A stretch of DNA of 8,300 nucleotides from the NCBI GenBank assembly GCA_964531525.1, contig CAZHDF010000152.1, forward strand, positions 1 through 8,300. Direction: 5' to 3'. The notes beneath the pieces are model-generated. The model was not told the origin of the DNA. It did no database searches and saw only the letters and a list, made by a program, of their open reading frames with translations. This DNA is from CAYYWV01 sp964531525 (GTDB lineage: Bacteria; Pseudomonadota; Alphaproteobacteria; JAAXGF01). Position 1 is the stretch's first letter, and each line of letters begins with the position of its first letter. Shown piece by piece: positions 1 to 7,600 of the stretch. Both the position numbers and the translations under genes were made by a program.

Positions 1-554
1 ACCGGGGCGAGCCCTGCGAACCGGGGCGGGATCTCGATCATCGCCTTGTTGATGAGCACCGCGACGGGGTTGAGGTCGGAGGCGTAAGCCTCGAGACCGA
101 GGCGCTGGGCCTCCAACGGCAGCGCGCCGCCGCCGGCGAAGGGGTCGTGGAAGGCGGGCAGGCGGTCGGGATCGAACAGTTCGCGCGCGCGGGGGTGGTC
201 CTTGTTTTCGGCGCATGTGCGCCGCCAGCTTTTCCAGATCTCGTCGCGGGCGCGGGCCAAAACCTCTTCGTTGGTGGTGTTCTCCCACTGGACCAGCTCG
301 GCGATGAGGCGGAACAGGCGCTGGCGCTCGCGCTCCTGGGCGTCTTCGTCGGGAAAGAGATCGGGGGCGGCGGAGGGGTCGTCCACCATCTGGGCGAAGA
401 TCACCGCCCGCGCCGCCGCGAGCGGCCGGCGCGCCCACCACAGATGCAAGGTCGAGGGATGGCCGTGGCGGATCGACTTCTCGCGCGCGCTCGCCTTGTT
501 GATGGCGTCAAGCGGCAGCGCGACTTCGATGAGTTTTTTGCGGTGGGTGATCAC
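1..554 (-). CDS. DUF1156 adenine-specific DNA methyltransferase, N-terminal part (runs off left edge)
   Basis: This is the first 184 codons of a DNA methyltransferase of the DUF1156 / COG1743 family, which is thought to methylate adenine in host DNA as the self-marking arm of a defence system. Residues 7-50 show the family's conserved opening (IEVALPL, then SIRHGHPSTLHLWWARRPLA). Residues 137-143 read DPFAGGG, the S-adenosylmethionine-binding motif I, followed by the acidic strand end ASDLNP at 158-163. The catalytic (N/D)PPY motif should lie beyond the window edge and cannot be seen. The GTG start at 554 was chosen because the ATG at 559 meets a stop two codons later, and AGAAAG stands six bases before the GTG. 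It starts 21 bp after the stop of the EVE-like gene, so the two are probably cotranscribed. I am sure of the family; the target sequence and exact modified base are unknown. Confidence 0.93.
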   Translation of the reverse strand, partial: MITHRKKLIEVALPLDAINKASAREKSIRHGHPSTLHLWWARRPLAAARAVIFAQMVDDPSAAPDLFPDEDAQERERQRLFRLIAELVQWENTTNEEVLARARDEIWKSWRRTCAENKDHPRARELFDPDRLPAFHDPFAGGGALPLEAQRLGLEAYASDLNPVAVLINKAMIEIPPRFAGLAP

Positions 555-559
555 GGCAT

Positions 560-565
560 TCTTTC
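560..565 (-). promoter_or_regulatory. Shine-Dalgarno-like site for the GTG start of the DUF1156 methyltransferase
   Basis: Read on the minus strand, AGAAAG is followed by six bases and then GTG at 554. The nearby ATG at 559-557 is immediately closed by TGA, so this site supports the GTG as the true start. It is a moderate match only. Confidence 0.45.
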
Positions 566-575
566 TAAAAGATTT

Positions 576-1061
576 CTAACGATTGGGCGCAATGGGGAGA
601 TCCGCGAACCATTCGTCGAGCCGGTCCGCAACCTTGCGATCCAGTTCGACAGGTCCGTTTCGTAAGCGGCGGGCGTAGGGTCGGAAACTGTCCGGTCCGT
701 GGATAGGTTCGACGATCGAGCGCAGCATAGGGCACTGCTCAATGGTCGGGGCATAGGCGACGCAACAAGGCCAGCCGATCGGCCAGCGTGGCGAGGGATC
801 CCACTCGGGAAAGAAATAGTCGCGAATGCTGCGGCCTTCGGGCATCGGCACGAGCCGCACCCCGCCGACCACCCGGCCGCGCTTGTTGGCGGGCCTGTGC
901 GGCTCCTTCACCTTCTCGGGGACATAGATCGCGACGAGGTCGTCACTGCCGACAAGGTCGCACTTCATTTTCATAAGCATCTTCTCGGCAGTCTCGGGAA
1001 CCGCGATGTGCGATTGATCGGGGGTAAGATCATAGAGAGCCACTATGTAGCGAAATCTCAT
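576..1061 (-). CDS. EVE/PUA-like domain protein, putative modified-base reader
   Basis: This 161-residue protein has no family I recognise with certainty. Its pattern resembles EVE/PUA-superfamily domains, which bind modified bases in nucleic acid. It opens with a hydrophobic strand (RFRYIVALYD, 3-11). A DDLVAIYVPE segment at 40-49 matches the usual 'GD.V.FYV' position, VVGGVRLVP at 64-72 matches the 'G...GVG.V' strand, and RWPIGWPCCVAYAP at 92-105 matches the 'P.WPYR..V.P' ending typical of EVE. The C-terminal 50 residues look helical and charged. I chose the ATG at 1061 because a strong purine-rich ribosome site (GAGGAGAGGGAGA) stands directly upstream; the frame stays open to a GTG at 1217 with no such site. 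It lies 21 bp before the DUF1156 methyltransferase, so a role in reading that enzyme's mark, or foreign modifications, is plausible but unproven. Confidence 0.7.
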   Translation of the reverse strand: MRFRYIVALYDLTPDQSHIAVPETAEKMLMKMKCDLVGSDDLVAIYVPEKVKEPHRPANKRGRVVGGVRLVPMPEGRSIRDYFFPEWDPSPRWPIGWPCCVAYAPTIEQCPMLRSIVEPIHGPDSFRPYARRLRNGPVELDRKVADRLDEWFADLPIAPNR

Positions 1062-1074
1062 TCTCCCTCTCCTC
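1062..1074 (-). promoter_or_regulatory. Strong ribosome-binding site fixing the EVE-like gene start
   Basis: On the minus strand GAGGAGAGGGAGA leads straight into the ATG at 1061. The GAGGAG core sits seven bases before the start. No comparable site precedes the alternative GTG at 1217, so this element decides the start. Confidence 0.75.
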
Positions 1075-1079
1075 TTTTC

Positions 1080-1129
1080 CGCCTGACCATGATCGCATAG
1101 AAATGTCGTTAGCTCGCGAACGTCAGGCG
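1080..1129. repeat. Inverted repeat upstream of the EVE-like gene, possible operator
   Basis: CGCCTGAC at 1080-1087 is the exact reverse complement of GTCAGGCG at 1122-1129, giving 8-bp arms 34 bp apart. Inside, 1107-1122 is an imperfect palindrome (CGTT...AACG, 12 of 16 positions symmetric). The element begins 19 bp upstream of the EVE-like ATG, within the 160-bp gap after the CBS-HEPN gene, which is where an operator or leader hairpin would sit. There are no runs of T after it, so it does not look like a terminator. The function is inferred from position only. Confidence 0.4.
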
Positions 1130-1221
1130 CGCTCACCACATTCCCGGACGCAGCAGTGAGGGGGGCCAGTCCGATCGGCTTCCTGGACGCCGATACCTCG
1201 TTGAGTTTTTGTAGCACGCGA

Positions 1222-2091
1222 TCATGTCTTCGAGCGCTCCGGCAATTTTGGAAGAGACTCGATCCACGACTGGGTCATATCGACCGTTTCGATCAGCCGG
1301 TCGGCATCCTTTTCGGTGAGCGCGTAATCCCCACTATGAGCCAAGCTGTTGCGAAGCTCCTCGATACGCTCGAATTCCTTCTTGGCTTTGCGGCGACTAG
1401 AGAACGAGCCGAATTCGAGGAGTATGGCGCGCTTGTCGGCAAACAGGGTCGCCGTGAGACGGTCGATCGCCAAGTTGGATTCGGTTAGCTTCTCGTAGCG
1501 CTTCTCGACACATTTCCTGCGCTTATCAGATAGCATGGCAAGCCATGACGATTCGTCCGGGCAATGCTGGCGTATCCACGCTGCCATCAGCAGTTCCAGG
1601 TGCGTCACCATGTGGAAAAGCAAGGCCCGCACCGGCAGTTTCTGCAAGTCGGACTTGCTGACGATGCCCTTGATCTGATCGCCGGCAAGGATCAACCGGC
1701 AAGGCCTCTCCTTCGCATTCAGCAGGAATACGAGGATGCCGGCGTCGGCCGCGATGATGTTCGTTTCGTCGAGCGGATCAAATACCTCGCGCACCTGGGC
1801 TGCGGAACCTCTCGCGTCAGCAACCAAGGCGCCGCGGTTCAGGAGTCCAACGATCTTATTGCCGTCGGCGGTAACCGGTAAATGGTCGAAATCCTGGGCG
1901 TCGGCGCGATCCACCACCTCGTCCACGCGATCCTCGACTCGGCAGGTGACGAGCTTATCGAGCGTGCCGATCAGGCGGACGGGGAAGCCGCGCTCCAGGG
2001 TCGCCATGATCTCCCCGGTATCGACATCGAGAGCTGAGCGTGGCCAAGGGCGCATTACGCCATCACGCGCCGATGATTGATCCGACGTCAT
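1222..2091 (-). CDS. CBS-pair protein with C-terminal HEPN ribonuclease-like domain
   Basis: This 289-residue soluble protein appears to couple a ligand sensor to an RNA-cutting domain. Residues about 44-93 and 100-152 form two CBS motifs, with the typical DFDHLPVTADGNKIVGLLNR and IKGIVSKSDL strands; CBS pairs usually bind adenine nucleotides. Residues 155-289 are helical, charged and end in a helix carrying RNSLAH (R247-H252), the RX4H signature of HEPN ribonucleases with the favoured polar residue after the arginine. In HEPN families this motif cuts RNA, often in toxin-antitoxin or abortive-infection systems. No ribosome site is obvious before the ATG at 2091. An ATG at 2007, preceded by GGGGAG only three bases away, would keep both CBS motifs. 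About 300 bp separate it from the upstream gene, so it may have its own promoter. The architecture is clear; ligand and RNA target are unknown. Confidence 0.82.
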   Translation of the reverse strand: MTSDQSSARDGVMRPWPRSALDVDTGEIMATLERGFPVRLIGTLDKLVTCRVEDRVDEVVDRADAQDFDHLPVTADGNKIVGLLNRGALVADARGSAAQVREVFDPLDETNIIAADAGILVFLLNAKERPCRLILAGDQIKGIVSKSDLQKLPVRALLFHMVTHLELLMAAWIRQHCPDESSWLAMLSDKRRKCVEKRYEKLTESNLAIDRLTATLFADKRAILLEFGSFSSRRKAKKEFERIEELRNSLAHSGDYALTEKDADRLIETVDMTQSWIESLPKLPERSKT

Positions 2092-2388
2092 GCTGGCGCC
2101 GAAAGCTCGGTCGACGGGAGCGCCACGCTCGCCGTGCTGAAGCCGGCCGATATCACTGCTGACTTGCCCTCGCTGCCTCAGTCGCCATGACGCGAATAGA
2201 CCCGCGGCATCGTTTCTCGTGCTCTCAAATCCAATTGATCGCCGCGAGCGACAGTGCTCCCTCGATGTGGTGCTCTTGGCGTTCGGGCATGAGAGCCAAT
2301 CCGTTTCCGCCCCTCTGTTATTCCGGGTCTCGCGAAATATCGAGCCATCGACTTGCGCCTCTTTTGCATCCTGACCTCGGCCACGGAT
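2092..2388. other. Intergenic region of about 300 bp, no convincing gene
   Basis: This stretch separates the stop of the small DUF262-associated gene from the CBS-HEPN start. Short frames exist on both strands but have arginine- and serine-rich shadow-like translations and no ribosome sites. A small hairpin with 5-bp arms and a 3-bp loop (GAGCG/CGCTC, 2118-2130) lies 27 bp before the CBS-HEPN start. No GC hairpin followed by a T run was found. The gap probably holds the promoter of the downstream genes, but I cannot point to convincing -35 and -10 boxes. Confidence 0.5.
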
Positions 2389-2826
2389 TCAGTCGACACC
2401 GTGGGTCTTAAGGCGCCGGCGGGCTGCCTCGACGGCATTCGCGGGAAACCTTTTTTCGTATTTAACCACTAAATATTCGCAGGTGAGCTCGGGCAGGCCA
2501 CGGTCGATTAACAGCTTGAAACCTTCGGTCGGCGGGCCGAGAGCCCAGTCGATCAGGCACTGCTCGACCCCCTTGTTCGCCAGTTTCTGGCGAGTCCGGG
2601 TGGCCTTTGTGGTCCGTCCGTGTTTCTGTGTCAGAAGCTCTTCGTAGGCGTTGAGTACGTTATAGAAGTCGCGTTCGAGCGGATCGTCGTAGCTCATGCC
2701 CTCGAGCGAGCACAATCGTTTGAACGCCTGCCAATAGACATCGTCGCGGCCCAGGCGGCGGGCGTTTTCCATAAGATTTCGCAGACCCGCTCTGTCGGTC
2801 ATTTGTGCGATCTTGGAGGCGTCCAT
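2389..2826 (-). CDS. Small uncharacterised protein coupled to the DUF262/DUF1524 nuclease gene
   Basis: The 145-residue product has no named function that I recognise. It is soluble, charged and predicted mostly helical, with no signal peptide, membrane segment or metal-binding motif. Notable segments are NARRLGRDDVYWQAFKRLC at 21-39, a basic stretch KHGRTTKATRTRQKLANKG at 68-86 that could contact nucleic acid, and ELTCEYLVVKYEKRF at 113-127. The ATG at 2826 is preferred because GGGAG stands about eight bases upstream. A GTG at 2856 in the same frame would add ten residues and overlap the nuclease stop codon by one base (TAGTG). Either way it directly follows that gene, so the two are very likely cotranscribed and perhaps translationally coupled. 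A partner, regulator or DNA-binding subunit of the nuclease is the natural inference. Confidence 0.78.
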   Translation of the reverse strand: MDASKIAQMTDRAGLRNLMENARRLGRDDVYWQAFKRLCSLEGMSYDDPLERDFYNVLNAYEELLTQKHGRTTKATRTRQKLANKGVEQCLIDWALGPPTEGFKLLIDRGLPELTCEYLVVKYEKRFPANAVEAARRRLKTHGVD

Positions 2827-2831
2827 CGCCT

Positions 2832-2838
2832 CAGCTCC
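2832..2838 (-). promoter_or_regulatory. Shine-Dalgarno-like site for the small gene's ATG
   Basis: CGGGAGC on the minus strand lies about eight bases before the ATG at 2826, inside the frame that would open at the alternative GTG at 2856. It favours the shorter, 145-residue product over the 155-residue one. Confidence 0.5.
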
Positions 2839-2855
2839 CGCTGAATTTGGGTTCA

Positions 2856-4574
2856 CTACGTGATCGGAGGGCTCACGGCCGCGTCGGCCATTGAGGCTCC
2901 GCCATCGCAGAGCTTCGTCATGGCGGCGTGGACGAGCTCGGCCCGCTTGGCGAGAAAGGCATCGTAATCGCCGGCGACCATCTCGTCATAGGGAATGAGG
3001 TGGCTGGCGAGGCGACGGCGGATTTCCTCGTCTCCCGGGTCGCCCTCGGAACGGCGCTCGGCCAAATAGCGCTCGGGTTCCTTGTCCGAGATGTTCCGGT
3101 TGGTGCGCCATGTCACCAGAGCGCAGTTGAGCGAACGGTAAGCCGCGCTGTCGGACATGTTTTCGTCCTTGCGCCTGAGGTACGCGACAGGGAAAAGATG
3201 ATGGTATTCCCGGCGGCGGAGATTGGTCCGGCTGACCGTACTGCCATCGGCCAAATCGATGCCGCCATATCGGAGCGCCAGAGCGAGAATCGCTCGGGCC
3301 AGCCTGTCCTTGTTCTTGGGCCAGCCGGCGAAAATCAATTCGTTTTGCTCTGGCAATGGATACTGCCTCTCGTCGAAAATCGTTGGCCGTGGCGCTGAAG
3401 GTTTGGCCAGGAACGATTTCAGCTCGTTGAAATCGACCAAAGAGCGGGTGGCCGTTGCCTTTTCGTAGCGACCCGTAAAGAAAGAACGCCAAAGATATTT
3501 TCGCAGGATCGCGCGCGCACGCCCTTCGGCGTCCAGACCCTCCGGCGCGTCGGCCCAAAGCGCGACGAGCATCGGAACGACGATATCCGTGGGAAGGCGC
3601 GCGGCATCGAAAATGCGCTCTTCTTCGAGAAAAGCAGCTGCTCGGACCACACCCTTCTTATACCTCTCCCAATTTCCGATGAGCTGTGCGCCAAATTTCT
3701 TCGTCAGATAGCTGGCGTTGTTTGGCGGGCGGCCTTGCAACAGCGCACTTGTAGCGAGAGCCAGCTCTTCGGGTGCGTAATATTCGGCGATCGCCGGGCA
3801 CTCCGTGCGCGTATTTGCAACAAGGTCATGCAGAGATGTGCCTATACGCGCTTCGACTTGGGCGACCACAATATCGTAAGTGGAAAGCGACACTGCCGAC
3901 GTATTCATCTTGATGAATACGTCCAGGGCGGTGTTCGGATCTATCGTAACAGGCAAAGAAAGATAAGGAAGATTGGTTGTTGCGAATTTCTGGCGGATCT
4001 TCCAAATTTGGTCGTTAATTCTTCCTCGTTCGTCCGCGTCTTCGATCGCTTCCCTCGCCCACTCGTTGTAGTGTTCGAGGCTCTCGTCGCCGGGAGCACA
4101 CAGGTTCAAGGGAATAGCGCGCCGCTCCCACTGCTCTCGGGGTCGATTGGCCCAAAACGGACGGAGTTCGGTGTCACCCGGCTTTTTCCAACGCGCGATC
4201 GACTGCACGTAATAGGGCATACCCGTTTCTTCATCCGGCTTGAGATAAAGGAAATAGGTCCGATCGTCGTAATTGTTATGTAGGCCCCGCCATAGCGCCG
4301 TAAGCCGTTGTTGGCCATCGAGCAGGTGTTCGGTAACCCGTTCGCCTGTCTCGGGTGCGCCGACAAGAGCGCGAGAGATGAATGGCTCATCGTTTCCGAT
4401 CTGAAGGACGAGGAAGGCGCCGATGGGGAGCTCCTGAAGGATCGTGTTGAATAACTGCGCGACGGTCGCATGGCTCCAGGCTTCAAAACGCTGGAAGCGT
4501 GGGAGCGCAATCTGGTGTGTACGGACTCTCGTGAACCAGTCGGGCAGTGAGCGATTTTGAGCATTAATCGACAT
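2856..4574 (-). CDS. GmrSD/SspE-like DUF262-DUF1524 nuclease
   Basis: This 572-residue protein has the two-part build of modification-dependent nucleases such as GmrSD, BrxU and SspE. The N-terminal DUF262 domain shows LPRFQRFEAW (24-33), LLDGQQRLTAL (84-94, the DGQQR signature linked to NTP binding) and FIKMNTSAVSLSTYDIV (220-236). The C-terminal DUF1524 region carries a His-Me-finger motif: EYHHLFP at 456-462, then N483 and TNRNISDKEP at 491-500. Known relatives cut phage DNA with glucosylated hydroxymethylcytosine, or sense phosphorothioate; which signal this one reads is not visible. Its ATG at 4574 lies 29 bp after the helicase stop with GAGAGAAA upstream, and its TAG abuts the following small gene. 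Length is normal for a single-chain form and I see no frameshift. GC content is lower than in the helicase and methyltransferase, which suggests separate acquisition. Confidence 0.93.
   Translation of the reverse strand: MSINAQNRSLPDWFTRVRTHQIALPRFQRFEAWSHATVAQLFNTILQELPIGAFLVLQIGNDEPFISRALVGAPETGERVTEHLLDGQQRLTALWRGLHNNYDDRTYFLYLKPDEETGMPYYVQSIARWKKPGDTELRPFWANRPREQWERRAIPLNLCAPGDESLEHYNEWAREAIEDADERGRINDQIWKIRQKFATTNLPYLSLPVTIDPNTALDVFIKMNTSAVSLSTYDIVVAQVEARIGTSLHDLVANTRTECPAIAEYYAPEELALATSALLQGRPPNNASYLTKKFGAQLIGNWERYKKGVVRAAAFLEEERIFDAARLPTDIVVPMLVALWADAPEGLDAEGRARAILRKYLWRSFFTGRYEKATATRSLVDFNELKSFLAKPSAPRPTIFDERQYPLPEQNELIFAGWPKNKDRLARAILALALRYGGIDLADGSTVSRTNLRRREYHHLFPVAYLRRKDENMSDSAAYRSLNCALVTWRTNRNISDKEPERYLAERRSEGDPGDEEIRRRLASHLIPYDEMVAGDYDAFLAKRAELVHAAMTKLCDGGASMADAAVSPPIT
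3898..3923. repeat. 26-bp near-perfect palindrome inside the DUF262 nuclease gene
   Basis: Two 12-bp arms, GACGTATTCATC and GATGAATACGTC, are exact reverse complements separated by two T residues. On the coding strand it covers the codons for DVFIKMNT (218-225) within a conserved DUF262 segment. Part of the symmetry may come from protein constraint, yet 12-bp arms with a two-base centre are rare by chance in a window this size. It could form a cruciform or mRNA hairpin, or be a binding site. Nothing in the sequence tells which. Confidence 0.75.
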
Positions 4575-4603
4575 AAATTTCTCTCGATTCGCGATTGCGT
4601 ATG

Positions 4604-7600
4604 TCAGCGTGGCGCTTCTCCCCGCGCGATGAGCTCCGCAAAGCTGTAGTTCACGCTGGTCACGCCGAAGTCCGGCTCGCGCTGGAAGGGGCGGCGGACG
4701 TAGTGGACGCGGTGGGCGCCGTCCTCCATGAACTCGACGATGGCGAGGATGAAGTCCTCAGGCTTGTTGAGCGAATAGAGGATCTCGTTCCGCGTCACCG
4801 TGATGGTGTCGGCCCCGCTCACCCGGCCTTTGACCTCGATGAAGCGCAGGCGTCCGGTGCCCGGAACCCGGCTCTCGATATCGTAACCGAGCTTCTCGTA
4901 TTCGCGGTCGACGGGATCGAAACCGAGGCGGCGCTCGACCTCCATCACGATTTCCCGGGCCCGCGCGGCGGCGGCCTGTGTGTCGGGCGATGTTGTCGGC
5001 GATGGCGCGGGACGGTCCGCCATTGCGGTCAAGAGCCCCATCGGCACCACCAGAAAGCCGCCCTGGACCACAGGCGGCAAGGGCGTGATCTGGCGGGCGA
5101 GGCGAATCTCTTCCATGCGTTTTTCAAGCCGCGCCTGCAAATCATCGGCGCGCTTGCGGGCTTCGGCCGAGTTGAGCTTCGCGTTGGGTCGGCCCGCCTG
5201 TTCTTGCAGCCTGAGCTCTTCGGCCCGATGGTCCCAGTAGGAGATTTCCTTGGTGAGCCGGTCCTTGACGGCGGCCTCCGTTTTGTCGAGGAGCTCTAAG
5301 CGGCGCGCGCGCACCTCTTCGAGATGAGCGGGAACGACGTGTTCGATGGCGTGGGTGAGCGCACGATCTTCGAGTTTGCGGCCGATCCATGCCGCTTCGG
5401 GCCGGGCGAGAATGGCGTCGATGTCGGGCTCGTCCTGTCGAAGCGGACGGTAGTCGAGGTAGGGCGCATAGGAGAGATGGCGCGCGGTTCCGGTCTCATC
5501 GATCTCGATATAGATCATGTGCTTGGAGACGACCCGCCGCTCGCCCGAGCGGGTGGTGCTGGCGTCTTGGAGGGCGTGCTCCAGATAGAAGATGACTCGT
5601 GGGCTCGTGCTCGGGTCGCGCTCGTCCACCAGCACCGCGCCGCGGCGCAAAAGGTCGCGGTGGCGCTCCAGAGTGAGGTCGATGACGGCATCGAGGAGTG
5701 GGTGGCCGGGGCAAACAAAGGCGGCCATCGGCTGGCCTTGCGGGGCGATGAGATCCTTCTCGAACGTGATCCGTTCGTAGCGCGGCAAGACCGGTTCGCC
5801 GATGCCGATCAAGCGATCGCGGTTGCGCACCGGCGCCGGAACATGCGTGGCCTCGTAACGGCGCGCCTCGCGTTGGCGCGCCGCGCCGCCCAGGCGCTTG
5901 AAGGCCTCAAGGAAGAAGGATTCGATGTAGTGCGGCTGCAGACGGCGGGCTTCGGCGCGCTCCATGTCCTCGCGGATGCGCTGCACCCGGCTCGCGTCCA
6001 TGGCGTCGTGGGCGAGCGCCCGTTCTTCCAGAAGATCCCGCAGATGCGCGCGGTCGAGCGCGCCTTCCACGGCGCGCGTCAACCGGGCTCGCACCTCGGG
6101 CCGTTCGCCGTAGCGGATCGCCTCGATCAGCAAATCCCTCAGCGGACGTCCTTCGAAGTGGAGCTTGCCGAGCACGTCGAAGACCCGGCCGCCAAGCGCT
6201 TGGCGCGCCTGATCGAGCTTTTCAAGAAGGCGAAGGTAGACATCGCCCTCGCGTGTTTCCTCGGCCACCAGGTTCCACAGATGGCAGACCTCGGTCTGGC
6301 CAATGCGGTGGATGCGGCCGAAACGCTGTTCTATCCGGTTCGGATTCCATGGAAGGTCATAGTTGACCATCAGGTGGGCGCGCTGAAGGTTGATGCCTTC
6401 GCCGGCCGCGTCGGTGGCGAGAAGAATCCGCACTTCAGGATCGTGTTTGAAAGCTTCTTCGGCCTTCTTGCGGTCCTCGCGGCCCATGCCGCCATGGATG
6501 GTGACAATAGCCTCGCGACGCCCCAGGAGCGTGGCGATTCGCCGCTGGAGGTAATTCAGGGTGTCGCGATGCTCGGTGAAAATGACGAGCTTCTGCGATG
6601 GCGAGGGCGTCGGTCGTGGAACGGCGGGCACTCCCGCATCGTAAGGCGTCGGATCCTCGGCCAGTTCGTTGGCTATGGCGGCGGGGGTCAGGATCTCGGA
6701 TAGCAAGTTTGCAAGCTCGCGCCACTTCCTGTCCTCACCGCTGCGCCGGATGGCGAGAGCCAGGGCTTCGAGACGTTTGAGGGTCTCGATCTCGGCCTTG
6801 AGTTCGACAACGCTGCGGGCCGCGGTCGCCGCATCGAGAAATTCTTCTTCGGCCGCCTCGATCTCGGCGTCGGGAGCATCTTCGAGATCCTCGACATCTT
6901 CGGCTTCCAGGAGAGGCATGTCCGCATCGAAAGACGGCGCAACCGCAGCGCCCCGCTGCAGCAGTTCAAGCTCGCGCAGACGGCTTTCGAGGCGTTCTCG
7001 ACGGCGACGGAGCGACTGGTAAATGGCTTCCGGCGAGGACGCGAGACGGCGTTGCAGGATCGTAAGCGCGAATCCGACGGTGCCCGCTCGCTTGTCGTTT
7101 TCCAGCGCTTCGGCGCGGTTGAACTCCTCGCGCACGTAGTCGGTGACTTCCTTGTAGAGGCGCGCCTCTGGATCCGAAAGCCTATAGGGAACGGTATAGG
7201 CCATCCGTTCGGGGAAAAGCGGGGTGCCGTCGAACTTCAGCAGGTCTTCTTTGACCATGCGTCGCATGAGGTCGGAGACATCGACTGCATGCACGCCGTC
7301 GCGGAAACGACCTTCGAAACGGTCGCCGTCAAGCAGCGCCATGAAGAGCTGGAAGTCCTCTTCTTTGCCATTGTGCGGCGTTGCCGTCATCAGAAGGAAA
7401 TGCCGGGTGAGGCCTGAGACGAGCTGTCCCAAACGATAGCGCTTGGTGTACTTGACTTCGCCGCCGAAGAAGGTCGCGGACAGCTTGTGCGCCTCGTCAA
7501 CGACCACCAGGTCCCAACGGCAGTCCGGGGCCCGCAGCTTGTCTTGCACATCCTCATTGCGGGACAACTTGTCGAGCCGGGCGATGACGAGGTTGTTTTC

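Noticed and set aside
1062..1217. N-terminal extension of the EVE-like gene from a GTG at 1217
   Set aside because: There is no ribosome site before the GTG and the added residues lack a recognisable pattern, while the ATG at 1061 has a very strong site.
2225..2290. 21-codon micro-frame starting MPERQEHHIEG in the intergenic gap
   Set aside because: It looks protein-like at first but has no ribosome site, stops after 21 codons and does not continue convincingly in another frame, so a decayed gene cannot be supported.
2178..2438. 86-codon minus-strand frame crossing the end of the small gene and the intergenic gap
   Set aside because: Its translation is arginine-, serine- and proline-rich without any motif, it overlaps a better-supported gene by 50 bases in another frame, and it lacks a ribosome site.
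5324..6703. 459-codon plus-strand open frame
   Set aside because: It lies entirely opposite the helicase gene, whose motifs are unmistakable. Long antisense frames are expected in GC-rich coding DNA.
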